From assembly GCF_000237925.1 (NCBI RefSeq), contig NC_031495.1, forward strand, positions 5,805,852 to 5,869,851: a DNA stretch of 64,000 bases. The letters are read 5' to 3'. Source of the stretch: Schistosoma mansoni (Eukaryota > Platyhelminthes > Trematoda > Strigeidida > Schistosomatidae). Under the pieces are notes generated by a model that made no database searches, had not been told where the DNA came from, and worked only from the letters and a program-made list of their open reading frames with translations. This document shows, in pieces, positions 1 through 10,650 of the stretch; within the stretch, counting starts at the first letter, position 1, and each line of letters starts with the position of its first letter. The position numbers and the translations under genes are program-made.

Positions 1-180
1 CACTTCAAAAAAGGAATTAATCTCTTTGAACGAGTTGAGAGACTGAGAACTGAGTGGGATATAGTGCTCAAGAATAAATCTTACAAAGAAAGACATCAAC
101 ACTTGGGATTTTTCTCTCTGAACTACAGAAGAATAAGAGGTTGCATGATTATTGCATTCAACAAACTTAAATCAGCCTAA
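1..180 (+). pseudogene. 3' end of a CR1-like non-LTR retrotransposon ORF
   Basis: The frame is open from base 1 and ends at a TAA at 178-180, giving a 59-residue C-terminal piece. It contains the run SYKERHQHLGFFSLNYRRIR. The layout (an ERVERL-like stretch, then YKERHQHLGFFSLNYRR, then a GCMIIAF stretch) is the usual C-terminal end of CR1-clade reverse transcriptases (sYeeRL..L.l.sL.yRR.RGDmI). The 5' part lies outside the window, so it cannot be told whether the full copy is intact. It is a different copy, on the opposite strand, from the CR1 element at 2143-8225. Confidence 0.6.
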
Positions 181-2029
181 CACTAGCATTCCATCACAAC
201 ACCATCACTGCACTCCACGAACCAAACCACGAAAGTCATACATCAAAGCAAAAAACCAGGTACACTCCTACTTCTTGTTATTAAGAGTTGACCCGATTTG
301 AAATGCTCTACTGGTCAAAATGAATTCAGCAGCTTTAGTGAATAGTTCCAAGAAGAGACTTGACAATTGCATACTCACACATGGATTATCATCTGCTTGA
401 AAGAGATATATCTGATCCATGTCTCGTAACTTACCTACTTTTATCATTATTGTGTACCAGTAACGACTTCTTGTCTCGCTTATTATCATATCCGTCTCCC
501 CTTTTATTCGTGTGAGTCAGTCTTCTCACACTATCCACACCACAAATTAATTAACCTATTTATATATTTGTCATTAGAAACAATCGTCCCATCTTAGAAC
601 CCGAATGTCCAAGTTGATGTTTTTCACACTGCAACAAACCGATCTCCTTCCTGTCAGTTGGATAGCAGCTGGTATCCAGAAACTCTATTGCATTGTGACA
701 AATGGATTCACTAAGATTATGAGATATACGAATCCATAAACAGCTACTACCAAAATTACTGGAATAAGCTCAGTCAAGAGGCTATACCAACCCTCAATTA
801 AAACTACGAATATTTGGGACCGTACAGAAATAACAAGAAGCGAACGCAAAGATATCAATCGGTTTAGATGTAACGCATTCGAAACTTTACGCTATCAGTT
901 TCAAGTCTGGACTACCAAATTGCTTCCATTTCATATTTGTATTGTCTGTAATCTTTGTCGACTACTCTCATCATTAGACGTAACTGCATTCTATGTGCTT
1001 ATTTAGCCGTCGGCTAACTTTTCTTCTTCCAGATATTTCCACATACTGCCCCTCACACTCCATCAGCACTTAAGATATCTTTGGGCTGAATGCAACCCTA
1101 CGAAAGGCTGAACTTAATTATACAAGCTGGTGAAAAAGATATGGATGTATTAAACAAAACAATGTCGATTGTTCATGAAAAATACGAAGCCAATTCAAAC
1201 GCTTGTCTACTTTGAGGTGAGACATTTAAGAAACGTTAATGACACTTGATTTCTCATGTTGTCAATAGTAAATTCAACCTTAAAATAAGTACAGTATCAA
1301 AAATAAATTTTGCGGTCTTTATGAGGTTCCTCCCCAATGTTTTAGTAGTATATTGTAGTAGTCGAATGTCCTAATTACAGGTTATCCATGTATCAATGGT
1401 AATAAATGTTAGTTGTATTTCTAACTCCTAGGAACCTTACTTCTATCTGTCTAGGAAAGGAAAGTATGGCTATACGGATATGCTTCCTTTTACACCCACA
1501 GACCCATATTGTCGATTCTAATCCAGTTTCTTTAGGCTTCTCAAGAAAGGCAGTCATAGTCCAGGTGTCAAGAAAACATTATTTGACTATATATTTTCTA
1601 TACTTGACCAGTGTAATTATTATCCGATTTTATTTCCTGTCCCTGGTGTCAACCTTTCCTCAACTTCCAAACAGTTAAAGTTAGTTGTTGAATGCGTGAG
1701 TTTCGACCTGTTGACTTCAGTCTTTAGTAATAAGGATAGTAGGTTGGTGGGCCTGTGTTAATCCTGACAGTTTGCCTTCCAATGAAGGTCCAGCTTTTCT
1801 TTGAAAATTTTCACCGATGAAGTTATACCACTTGTTCGGGTATGGCGTTCCAGTCATTGACCACTCGAGAAAAACGGAACTACACTTTAAGTTTATTAGA
1901 CTGCGGTTTGCGAACCTTCTTGCTATGGCCTTAGGGATTATTGGTGCTGAAGGGAGCGTAAAGATAAAGCTTATTAACATTCAAACCGTAATTAAAGACA
2001 CGAAATGCCAGTATAAGGTCACCTTTATT
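181..2029. other. stretch without recognised genes
   Basis: This AT-rich stretch has only short ORFs with no recognisable motif. The part next to base 180 is probably the 3' UTR of the CR1-like copy. I see no exon with good splice sites and conserved coding content, and no RNA gene. Confidence 0.5.
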
Positions 2030-2142
2030 TCTATTTAAACACAAACACTGGTATAAAGAGGCACCAAATAAATATGCTCCATATAGATCATTCGATTTAT
2101 GTAAGGGCTGGGATACTACTCGGGTGCCCAAACCGGGACGCG
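2030..2142 (-). mobile_element. RTE-A fragment: 3' tail joined to end of 5' UTR
   Basis: Read on the minus strand this is a diverged stretch of the RTE-A 5' UTR (ending in a cacagcc-like block) joined to the RTE-A 3' tail. On the plus strand one sees a TATTTCTATTTAAACACAAA-like tail, then TGGTATAAAGAGGCACC, then the block ending GGTGCCCAAACCGG. The 5' side stops at the same internal point as the fragment at 40270-40400. It abuts the C-terminal end of the CR1 remnant and appears old. Confidence 0.6.
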
Positions 2143-2744
2143 TCACCTTGTCATTTTACGATACGACAAGAGGAACAGTCTTAGGCGTTGTAAGCGTTCA
2201 TCATAAGGGAGTTTGAAAAGACCCTCCACTAATTCCGTCCCCACACGCTGAGCACGGTCGGGTGAGATATTTTCCTTAGTCAGACATGGGCTAGCCGCTT
2301 GGATACAGTACTCTAGGTGTGATCTTACATAGGTGAGATATAAAATTCGAAACATCTCGTCATGGCATTTGAATGCTCGAGGAAGTAACCATAACACACC
2401 ATGACCTATCTCAGCAGCTGCGTTGCAATGCGTAGTTGTTTTCAAGTCGTGACTTATTATAACTTCTAAGTGTATGTTTTTGAAATCATGGAAGAGATAT
2501 ACCATCAATAGTATAATGGCGACTATAACCGTGTCTGATGTGCATGAGCACACTCTTTCGAGAATCGATTTCTAACCTCGTGCTTATCTAACATCCTTCT
2601 AAGTGGGCTTGGGGATCATAAATATCAGCCTCACTTCTTATTGTTTTCCAGATTTTGACATCATCTGCAAACAATAATCTCGACATTTCAAGCAATAACG
2701 GTAATTCATTAACGTATAGAAGAGAAAGTAGGGGACCTAAGATA

Positions 2745-5700
2745 TTTATTTATTTAAACACATATATATTGGTACAAAAGGGCACCAGGTACATATGCGC
2801 CACACAAAATAATGAAAGTAGGAAGAGAAGGGATGAAAAGATAAGGCGGACTGAAATGTACAACCAGAAGACTCAGTTAAGAAAGTTAGAACCACTCTTT
2901 ATGTAGAAAGTAAAAGAAGGTTGCAGCAGGATCGCCACCGGCTTCTATTCTGAGCCATATCTGATAACGTCTCTAGCCACTGTGTTGCACCATCTCTCGG
3001 ACCCCAGCCAGGGAGTCGTGAAGGACCAACAGAAGCTAGCCCTTTGCAGCTCTCTTTCATGCCACGACACCATGTCATACACTGACCCCCTCTCCGCTTT
3101 TTCCAACCAGTCCCAGGGTCGGAAAATAATGCACGACGTGGAAGTCTCTGGAACGACATTCGTAAAACATGTCCAAGCCACCGAAGTCGGTGTTTCAAGA
3201 TGGTGACACCAATTGAATTATCTTCTCTGCGCCCGAACACACGATGCCGAACCTCTGCATTACTAACATGGTGTTGCCACTGGATGTCAGCAATCCTTCG
3301 GAGACAACGATGATCGAACACAGAGAGTCGTCTAATATCCTCAACTCGGAGAGGCCAGGTTTCACAAGCATAGAGCAAAACTGCTCTCACCGACGCGTTG
3401 TAGATCCGACCTTTTACAGCCAGACTAACATCACGAAGGCGCCAAAGATGGCCCAGATTGGCATAAGCCGCTCTGGCTTCCATTATACGTGCATCAATCT
3501 CATCACTCACGCCACCACCAGCACTTACATAGCTACCTAGATACACGAACTTCTCAACTACTTCGATCTCCTCACCATCCAGGGTGAGTACAGGATTAGA
3601 ATCCTGCCAGTCTTGTAGGAGTACTTTGCACTTGGAGGGTGCAAAGCACATGCCGTATCTGCGGACACTGATTGCCAACTGATTAAGTGCGGATTGCATG
3701 GCTTGATCATTATCGCACAGTAAGACAATATCATCCGCATACTCAAGGTCGAGAAGTCGTTCTCCAGGCAACATATCCACACCGCCATTACTTACATCCA
3801 TCAGAGCTGTTTCCAGGATGTCGTCGATAGCAAAGTTGAAGAGGAATGGTGAGATCGGGCAACCCTGCCTAACCCCACTGCTCGAATGGAACAAGGGAGA
3901 AAGGTGGTTGTATGCCCTCACTCTGCCTGAGGTGTTCGTATACAGGGCCTTTAAGATGTTAATGAACTTCTCAGACACACCCTTCTTCAATAGACAATCC
4001 CAGAGAACAGTCCTGTCCAACGAATCGAAGGCCGCCCTGATATCAAGAAACACTACGATTGTTGGCCTGCGATAAGTATGACGGTGTTCTAACATTTGGC
4101 GAAGGGTGAAGATGTGATCAATGCATCCTCGACCAGAACGAAAACCAGCCTGCTCCTCGCGAGTCAATCGTTCTCGGGTTTTAAACAACCTACGAAGAAT
4201 GATAGAAGCCAATAGTTTGGACGCAATCGGAAGTAGACTTATCCCCCGATAGTTATTGCAGGAACAACGTGAACCCTTTTTAAAGATAGGGACGACTATC
4301 GACTCATTCCATGATGTTGGAACACTTTCTTGCTCCCAAACCTTTCCAAACAACACAGTCAATTCCTTAGTCAGAAGGTCACCACCATCTTTAAAAAGAG
4401 CCGGAGGTAAGTCATCTGGGCCCGGTGATTTGTAACGTTTCAAGAGTTGGAGTTCCTTGCGGACTTCCGCCTCGTTTGGTGGATCAGTCGTCACCGGCCA
4501 TGGGGGGCAGGACAAGCTGGTTGATGTTGCCGGAGCAGCAGGCCAGTTGAACTGCCCTTCGAAGAATTCCGCCCATCGTCCAAGACGTCGAGAAATGTTA
4601 GTGATTGGCATCCCATCATCCTCGTAGATTGTTTCACTCACACCAGACTTCTTGCTGCCAGTGGCTCGGATGAGTTGGAAGAGCTTCCGGCAGTTACCAG
4701 ATGCAGCTGCTGCTTCCATCTCATTAGCACGCTCCGACCACCAGGCTTCCCGGTCCTTACGCAAGCTTTGCCCGATTTCATTACGTAACAGCCTTCGTTT
4801 GTGGTCAAACTCACGGTCACCCGGAGTAGACCGACGGGCTTCCATCAGTTGTAAGGAGCCAGAAGAAACCCAGTGCTTGTAAGCGGGACGTTTCGCGAAA
4901 CCGCAAGCGGATTTACTCGCCATTTTCATGGCGTCGTGAAGAAGCAACCAATGCTCATCTATACTTTTCGGTGGGGTGGTAGCTAGCCTAGAGGCTAGCT
5001 CCGCTCGATACTTACTTGCAACAGAAGTTGCAGCCAGTTTACTAACATCAATCCGTTGGTGGTGGTCAATCCTTCGGCCACTGAAAAGTAAGGCGAGATT
5101 GGCGCAGACCAGGGCATGATCAGACTCCAGATAGGTACTCCAAAAGGAGCGGCAGTCTTGTACACAACCACGCCAGCGGTAGCTGATCGCGATGTGATCA
5201 ATCTGAGTCCAGGCTTGGGATGCAGAGGGAGGACGCCAGGTGGCACACCGGCGATGACTGTGCCGGAAGTTAGTGCTGGCCAGAAACAGGTTGTGGTCTG
5301 TGCACAGTTGCAGCAAACGGTCCCCGTTATCTGTCCTGCGACCAACAAGTCCCCATCGGCCACCTAAACGACTCTCTTCTGTGCCTAGACGCCCGACCTG
5401 TGCATTCAAGTCTCCGGCTAGTACTACAATATCTGTCGAACGCGCTTTCTGGAGAACTGTTAACTGATGGTAAAACTCATCCTTGATTGCATCCGGGCTG
5501 CAATCTGTCGGGGCATAGGCGGAGATGACGAAAAGACACCGTTTCTCACGCCGATTTCTTCTCACTTTGATGGAACTTTCTAATCTAACAGCACATAACC
5601 GACTGTTAATGGGGATCCAATCGATTAGTGCTGCCTCAGCCCTAGCGCTTAGTGCGACACCAACGCCAGCAAGACCAGACGAAGATGCCACAGGGTCCCC

Positions 5701-6639
5701 GGATAAGCGCACGTGGAACAAGCTTTTCGAGGCGACAGATGGAGAGCGGATTTGTAGTACTTCACTAGAGTCTTGAATACGGGTCTCGGATAGACAACAA
5801 ACATCAACATTAAGACCTTCCAAAGACATAGCCAGCCCTATCTGTTGTCTGATATGCATTAGTGTGCGAACGTTGAAGGAAGCCAGCTTGAACGGCGTAG
5901 AAGGTTTCAGAAAGACTGCTTCAGTATTCATAATCGGTGGAAGCATTCACTTTCAACCGGACAGTGACTAGAGATCGTTTAGATAGGACAGATTTTCCAC
6001 CATGGGCGAGCTGCTGCATAAGTTGAAAGTAAGGTTACACAAATTGGGGATAAAAGGGGGTGAGTTAGCGATATGGTAAATAATAATAATAATAATAATG
6101 ATAATAATAATAATAAAGGTAATAATAATAATAATGTAAATTGTCTTGCTTCTAGTATGAGCAGGAATAGTATCGTCAATAGAATTCATCATTTTATTTA
6201 TTTGTGTGTGGGCTGTGATACTGCCCGGGTGCCCAAACCGAAGCAGGTGGTTTTCTTAGGGGACCACACCCCGAGCCTTTGACCTAAAGGTCTGATCCAC
6301 AAGGCAGTGGAGCATCGTGAGGAGATGCAGTCCCATGGTAGCCGTTGACCAATGACAGGTTCGTCCGCCATTCGTTCCATCAGGATACTGGAGCCCATGT
6401 GCACCATTGGTTTGGAATTAGGGTTTTCCAACTCCCCTAGGTGGACCCTCCGTGTCCACCAACCCGGTTAAAGCTCCGGACATTCGCTTTTCGTCCTCTC
6501 ACTTTCATAAACAACAGTAATGCCACGAGAAGGCAGTGAGTAGGACTTCCCTGGCAGAGGCTATATATTCGCTGGCCATGTGAGAGCATTTCGAGAGAGA
6601 GAGTAGACTCTCCCCACTCTCGGCCGTACCAGGGCATTT
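2745..6639 (-). mobile_element. Full-length RTE-A non-LTR retrotransposon (copy 1)
   Basis: The element is 3.9 kb and is bounded by a perfect 14-bp target-site duplication (GGGGACCTAAGATA at 2731-2744 and 6640-6653). Reading 5' to 3' on the minus strand, it has a 5' UTR of about 690 nt beginning AAATGCCCTGGTACGG. This includes the block that recurs across the window and an AAT-type microsatellite at about 6079-6136. One uninterrupted ORF follows (5946-2899), then a short 3' UTR ending in TTTAAATAAATAAAT-type repeats. A single ORF, no ORF1 and a short-repeat tail instead of poly(A) are typical of the RTE clade (SR2/SR3-type elements in schistosomes). It sits inside the reverse transcriptase of a CR1 element. 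The intact frame and perfect duplication indicate a recent insertion. Confidence 0.92.
2899..5946 (-). CDS. RTE-A endonuclease/reverse transcriptase polyprotein (1015 aa)
   Basis: This is the single ORF of the RTE-A element and catalyses target-primed reverse transcription. The N-terminal apurinic-type endonuclease shows FNVRTL (Asn25), LSETR (Glu54), a YAPTD motif, GDLNAQVG near 178, IDHIAIS near 249 and the catalytic SDH near 275. The reverse transcriptase shows NNYRGISLLPIASKLL, EEQAGFRSGRGC, FLDIRAAFDS near 635, GVRQGCPISPF near 691 and the catalytic YADD at 736-739. A conserved C-terminal region (LRWLGHVLRM, WLETLSDMAQNRSRW) follows. It has no stop or frameshift. It differs from the copy at 33206-36253 at roughly 30 residues by eye, including two compensating one-residue indels. 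It is a transposon protein, not a host gene. Confidence 0.93.
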   Translation of the reverse strand: MLPPIMNTEAVFLKPSTPFKLASFNVRTLMHIRQQIGLAMSLEGLNVDVCCLSETRIQDSSEVLQIRSPSVASKSLFHVRLSGDPVASSSGLAGVGVALSARAEAALIDWIPINSRLCAVRLESSIKVRRNRREKRCLFVISAYAPTDCSPDAIKDEFYHQLTVLQKARSTDIVVLAGDLNAQVGRLGTEESRLGGRWGLVGRRTDNGDRLLQLCTDHNLFLASTNFRHSHRRCATWRPPSASQAWTQIDHIAISYRWRGCVQDCRSFWSTYLESDHALVCANLALLFSGRRIDHHQRIDVSKLAATSVASKYRAELASRLATTPPKSIDEHWLLLHDAMKMASKSACGFAKRPAYKHWVSSGSLQLMEARRSTPGDREFDHKRRLLRNEIGQSLRKDREAWWSERANEMEAAAASGNCRKLFQLIRATGSKKSGVSETIYEDDGMPITNISRRLGRWAEFFEGQFNWPAAPATSTSLSCPPWPVTTDPPNEAEVRKELQLLKRYKSPGPDDLPPALFKDGGDLLTKELTVLFGKVWEQESVPTSWNESIVVPIFKKGSRCSCNNYRGISLLPIASKLLASIILRRLFKTRERLTREEQAGFRSGRGCIDHIFTLRQMLEHRHTYRRPTIVVFLDIRAAFDSLDRTVLWDCLLKKGVSEKFINILKALYTNTSGRVRAYNHLSPLFHSSSGVRQGCPISPFLFNFAIDDILETALMDVSNGGVDMLPGERLLDLEYADDIVLLCDNDQAMQSALNQLAISVRRYGMCFAPSKCKVLLQDWQDSNPVLTLDGEEIEVVEKFVYLGSYVSAGGGVSDEIDARIMEARAAYANLGHLWRLRDVSLAVKGRIYNASVRAVLLYACETWPLRVEDIRRLSVFDHRCLRRIADIQWQHHVSNAEVRHRVFGRREDNSIGVTILKHRLRWLGHVLRMSFQRLPRRALFSDPGTGWKKRRGGQCMTWCRGMKESCKGLASVGPSRLPGWGPRDGATQWLETLSDMAQNRSRWRSCCNLLLLST

Positions 6640-7715
6640 GGGGACCTAAGATAGTGCTTTGGGGTACACCACTTCTGACCGGCTTTTTTTTGTCTAGCAG
6701 TCCATTGACCCTCACTCTGTCTGCGGTCACATAGGAAATTTCCTATCCATCCCTGTACATCACCTGTTTTTGCGATGCTCGAGAGCCTCTGCATAAGACC
6801 TAAGTGTGAAACTTTGTCAAACGCTTTACTAAAGTCTATGAATATCACATCGACAGCCAGGCCGTTATCTAGGGATGTTGTTCAGTCCTCTCTTGCAATA
6901 AGTAAGTTATTCAAACATGAATGCTTGTTACGAAACCCATGTTTCTCGGGAGTTAACAGATTGTACGCATCTATGTGGCTTAATCCGAATTATCTTTTCA
7001 AATAACTTAACGACTATGATGGTTAGACTGACAGGCCGGTAATTAGATACTATTTGTCTCTGACCATCCTTAAATATAGGGCTTGCTATACCATCCCAAT
7101 CTCTAGGGGGTTAAGCGAGTAAAAGTAACATGTTGAAGGGCGTTGCTAGCGATCTTGAAATAATGTCCGTGGATGTAACCAATTATGACCCGGTATCTTA
7201 CAAGGTTTGAGGTTAGTGACCAGTGGAAGAACAGTTTCCCCAGTCACATGTACATATCCTATGGCTGGTATCTTGGTGTGATTGGGACAATGATTTGTAA
7301 CACTACACATAGAGTAGACTTCGCTAAAATAGTTTGAGAAAGTCTCAGCTTTCGCCGAATCTGATATAGCTAGTAAATCTGAATTTTCATGTAACAGTAA
7401 CGAGGGAATACCATTACTACGTTTTGTTCGCCGTTTAACGTACGAAAATAATCGTTTCGGACAAGTACGGCTATCATATGCCAACTGTCGTTCGTAAATA
7501 GTATGGCATCTAGCTATGGTCTTGTTACATGTATTACGGATTTTTTTAGTATTCACACCTAAATGATTCGTGTCCTGTTGACAAAAATACTCCCAAAAGT
7601 GTTTCCTTCGCTTCAACAGCTTTCGGGTTTTCTTATTAATCCATGGAGCGAAATGTGGTAGCTTACGTGTTGACCATGGGATGAACGGTGATGTTACGGA
7701 CTCGAATATAGCCTT

Positions 7716-8005
7716 AAGCTCAGTCAGTCAGCAACAACGTAGGACCAGGCACATATATGCATCGGTCCAAGTTGCCATACCTCGTTAGCACAACAAGATG
7801 AACACCGAATTAATAGAAATAGTTAATTTAGTGGTGTTAATATTTAAGGGGATGGTTGTATATAAGAATATAGTATCGGGAAGGAAGACAGATACGAAGC
7901 AATTTTAATCTCAAGGTTTAAGGGGAGATAAAGAGTATATACACCTACACCATTGTGATCGATTCTGAGCCCTTTCACCTAGAGTCTCCAACCATTCGTC
8001 TTCGA
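7716..8005 (-). mobile_element. 5'-truncated RTE-C fragment inserted in CR1
   Basis: On the minus strand the frame reads EWLETLGERAQNRSQWCRC, the same C-terminal motif as the RTE fragment at 45405-46255. A 3' UTR follows, ending in a TGGCAACTTGGACCGATG block and a GACTGACTGA tail. On either side the CR1 frame resumes, so this is a roughly 290-bp 5'-truncated insertion. Boundaries are accurate to about 10 bases; no clear target-site duplication was found. Confidence 0.6.
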
Positions 8006-8225
8006 TCGATCCATCCTCATCGACCGACCAGTCAATCGAAATAGCACAGTCTCTGATTGCCGGGATACTAGCTGCCCAGGTATTGGAGCGGGGTGGAGCA
8101 GATACAAATCGTATATCATGTGTCCGAAACTTAAAGCGAAATGCAACGTGATCACTGTTCGCTAGTCGGGGAAGGTGCTGAATGTTGATGACATCCTCAT
8201 GGTGTGTGAGGACAAGGTCCAACAA

Positions 8226-8420
8226 TGACGGATCATGCTGCTTATTCGTTATAGAATTCAGTCAGCTACAACGTAGGACCAGGCACATATATTCATCGGT
8301 CCAAGTTGCCATACCTCATATTGAAGTCAGTCAATAATGTCCAACGTAAGATCTGGCACAAATGTACATCGACCCAAGTTACCATACCACGTAACCACAG
8401 CGAAATGAAATTAATAGGAT
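8226..8420 (-). repeat. Two RTE-C 3'-tail copies in tandem
   Basis: Two diverged copies of the RTE-C 3' UTR lie head to tail, at about 8258-8325 and 8327-8400. Each carries the block seen at 7720-7790 (plus strand: CAACGTAGGACCAGGCACAT, then a TCGGTCCAAGTTGCCATACC block) and a CAGTCAG tail remnant. They indicate repeated insertion of short 3' pieces at one place. Confidence 0.5.
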
Positions 8421-10240
8421 GTAAAGCAAAAATAATCGGAATAATGTAGTAATAATAATAATGAGGAAAACTGAACACTGGAAATATGATTCGAAAGGAC
8501 TCTATGGTAAGGTATATATGAAAAGGTACTGGAATTCATTATCTAGATGACAAAGAAGAGTGAATGGATCTGCTCCATCTCGAACTATTCTGTGCTATGT
8601 CATCCAGCGTCGCCAATCGTGGATCACAGTCATGGCACTGATCCCAACTAAATAGTTTTCATTAACATGGCTCAGACAAATGGTCAGTAACTTCATAAAC
8701 TAATGCTATATCTTAGTTGGCAATCCCTAACCTTCTCACAGAGCATTTTGGCGCCAGAAAATGTCGTCTGTCAAATTAGATGGTGCCTAGACATGTTTAG
8801 TCACTTTGGCGATAACAGAAACCGATTTGCCACCTTTACGTAGCACGTTATATATAACCTCAATATTACTTGGTTGTTCCACAGAACGTGAGCAGTTTTA
8901 AAGATACTTATGATCGAAAGCTGGTCATCACATATCTTACTTTCATAGACCATTTTCCCAACCATAAAGTAGAACAGACAAACTTATTGGTAGTATACAC
9001 GTCTTTCGGTTGACTGATGGATATCTCCATGCTTCACAAGTAATACACTTTGAAAAAGTCACTCGTGGCATTGATTATAAAATTGTGAACTGTCTTTTAT
9101 TTAATTTATACAGAAGGCTACTACCTTACAAAGCAGTAACTGTTTGTTTAAACATTACCAACAACTCTGATATGTCATCAATACGGTGAGTAGATGCAAA
9201 TTCTCTGTTTACATTGGTGACAGATCAATATTATTCTATATAAACATGCTCTTTGACCTCCTTGGATATTTCCAGAAGGCACTTATCTGTAATCAAGAGG
9301 CTTCCCAATAATTCTTGTTAAACATCTGGGGTCATCTCATGTTAGTCAGTAACTTTTGTAGTTGTGTGTTAGCCAATATCCGTTTATTGGCTTTGTAATC
9401 TTACTGTTATTTTCCCACAGAGATTAGTCATTTACAATTGGCACCTAGATCGCATGGGTACTTACTCGATAAATACGTTTATAAAGGTATACCTATTAGT
9501 TCTGGTTTTACTTTATAGACAAAAATAATTTCAGTGAATTGTATCACTTTACCTCCACCACTTTTGCTTGTCCCAACTTTACAGATTTCTAATATATTAC
9601 ATACTTAGGCATTTTGAAATTTTCATGCACGTAGATATTTTTCGTATTATTTCAGACTTGCTTTACTGTGAGATCCTTGGGCAATATACACCTGTCAGAT
9701 ACTGATTTCATGCTTCATTCTATTCGTAATTATCTGTGGGAGAAATAAAAAGCTAATTATGGTTTTTCATATTCGTGAGACTACCAGCTTACTAGTAGGT
9801 TAAAACAAATTAATGTTTATTTTCGTAATTCTTGATCCAATGTTTCAGTGTATCATGAAAAGTAGTTTTGATCATGAGTTGAATTTTTATCACATGTAAA
9901 AATATAATGGTTATTTAAGTGTTATAATTCACTAACCATGTACTTGGGCACATTCTCGTTCCATAGAATGAACAATTAACTACTCAATGTCTGACCAAGA
10001 ATGATTAATAGAAAGGCTGCCAATCAAGATATAGTTACTGTTCTGCTTCTTTGACAGTTTTTTTCTGTACATTTCTCGTGCACAAAAGTTATTTAGTGAC
10101 CTACCTACACTTCTACCCTACCATATATAATATTTTACGTGTATGCAAAGGAATACTATTAATTTTAATGTATAATTTATCTGGTTACTCCATGGCGTAT
10201 AGAAATACAATCTTGTAGTGGTGTATTTAAATCCATCATA
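8421..10240. other. stretch without recognised genes; probable site of MRPL4 first exon(s)
   Basis: I see no repeat and no convincing ORF here. The first exon(s) of MRPL4 must lie somewhere upstream of 10651 and may be in this stretch. The start-plus-donor at about 9172-9185 (ATG, four codons, GTGAGT) has the wrong phase and was not accepted. Confidence 0.4.
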
Positions 10241-10249
10241 ACTGCGTTA

Positions 10250-10460
10250 ATTCCAGTCCATTAGTTAGATCAATTATGTCTACCAACTGTCGGCTAAAAC
10301 TATGTACAGGACCAGTCACTCTCGTACAACGAAGTATTTAAGCATAGAGTGCTGAATCCATGATTCTGCACGTGGGAATTAAATCCAGGACCTTAGGCTT
10401 CGCGCGCAAACGCTCAACTTCTGAACCACTGAGCTCCATACTGAATCTTTCAAATTTTAG
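10250..10460 (-). repeat. tRNA-like SINE copy
   Basis: On the minus strand there is an A-box-like GGAGCTCAGTGGTTCAGAAG, then AGCGTTTGCGCGCGAAGCC, then a B-box-like GGTCCTGGATTTAATTCCC. This is the layout of a tRNA-derived SINE promoter. I do not call it a tRNA gene because no acceptor stem or full cloverleaf can be drawn. Confidence 0.45.
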
Positions 10461-10650
10461 AAATTATACGCCTTTGAATTATGAAGTTAAAAATATACCG
10501 AAAACTTTTCTAATATGTTCAAAATAAGCTTTATGGTATCTCTTTTCAACACTTATTACATGTAGTTGTGTTTAATATTTTAAGGTCTCAAGTATTTCTC
10601 TTACTTAATGAATTGTGTTTTCGTTTTAACTATTTTATTCTCGTTTTCAG

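Larger units (their letters stand above)
2143..8225 (-). pseudogene. Decayed CR1-clade retrotransposon, split by two later insertions
   Basis: Pieces of one minus-strand CR1-like element can be put in order. The end of the endonuclease (LDLVLTHHEDV... with SDH) is at 8225 to about 8010. The linker between endonuclease and RT, with a PWINKK-like motif, is at about 7705-7146. The RT follows from about 7000 to 6654, with FIDFSKAFDKVSH and SGVPQSTILG. The RT then resumes at 2744 with LLSLLYVNELPLLL and the catalytic LFADDVKIW, and the C-terminal end (RSHLEYCIQAASPCL, then YDERLQRLRL) reaches about 2143. The frame is broken by stops and shifts, so it is dead. The gap 2745-6639 is an inserted RTE-A, and about 7716-8005 is an inserted RTE-C tail. 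SR1-like elements are the known schistosome CR1 relatives; the exact family was not checked. Confidence 0.75.

Noticed and set aside
6079-6136. AAT-rich tract as a CRISPR-like or functional repeat array
   Set aside because: It is a simple trinucleotide microsatellite within the RTE-A 5' UTR, also present in the other copy at 33009-33072. No CRISPR array exists in the window.
6198-6730. 77- and 97-codon minus ORFs in the RTE-A 5' UTR as a possible ORF1
   Set aside because: They are not kept in equivalent form in the other copies (frames and ends differ), and RTE elements usually lack ORF1.
9172-9187. Possible first exon of MRPL4: ATG plus three codons and CG before a GTGAGT donor
   Set aside because: Joining it to the acceptor at 10651 gives CG+G then TAA, a stop at the junction; the phase is wrong.
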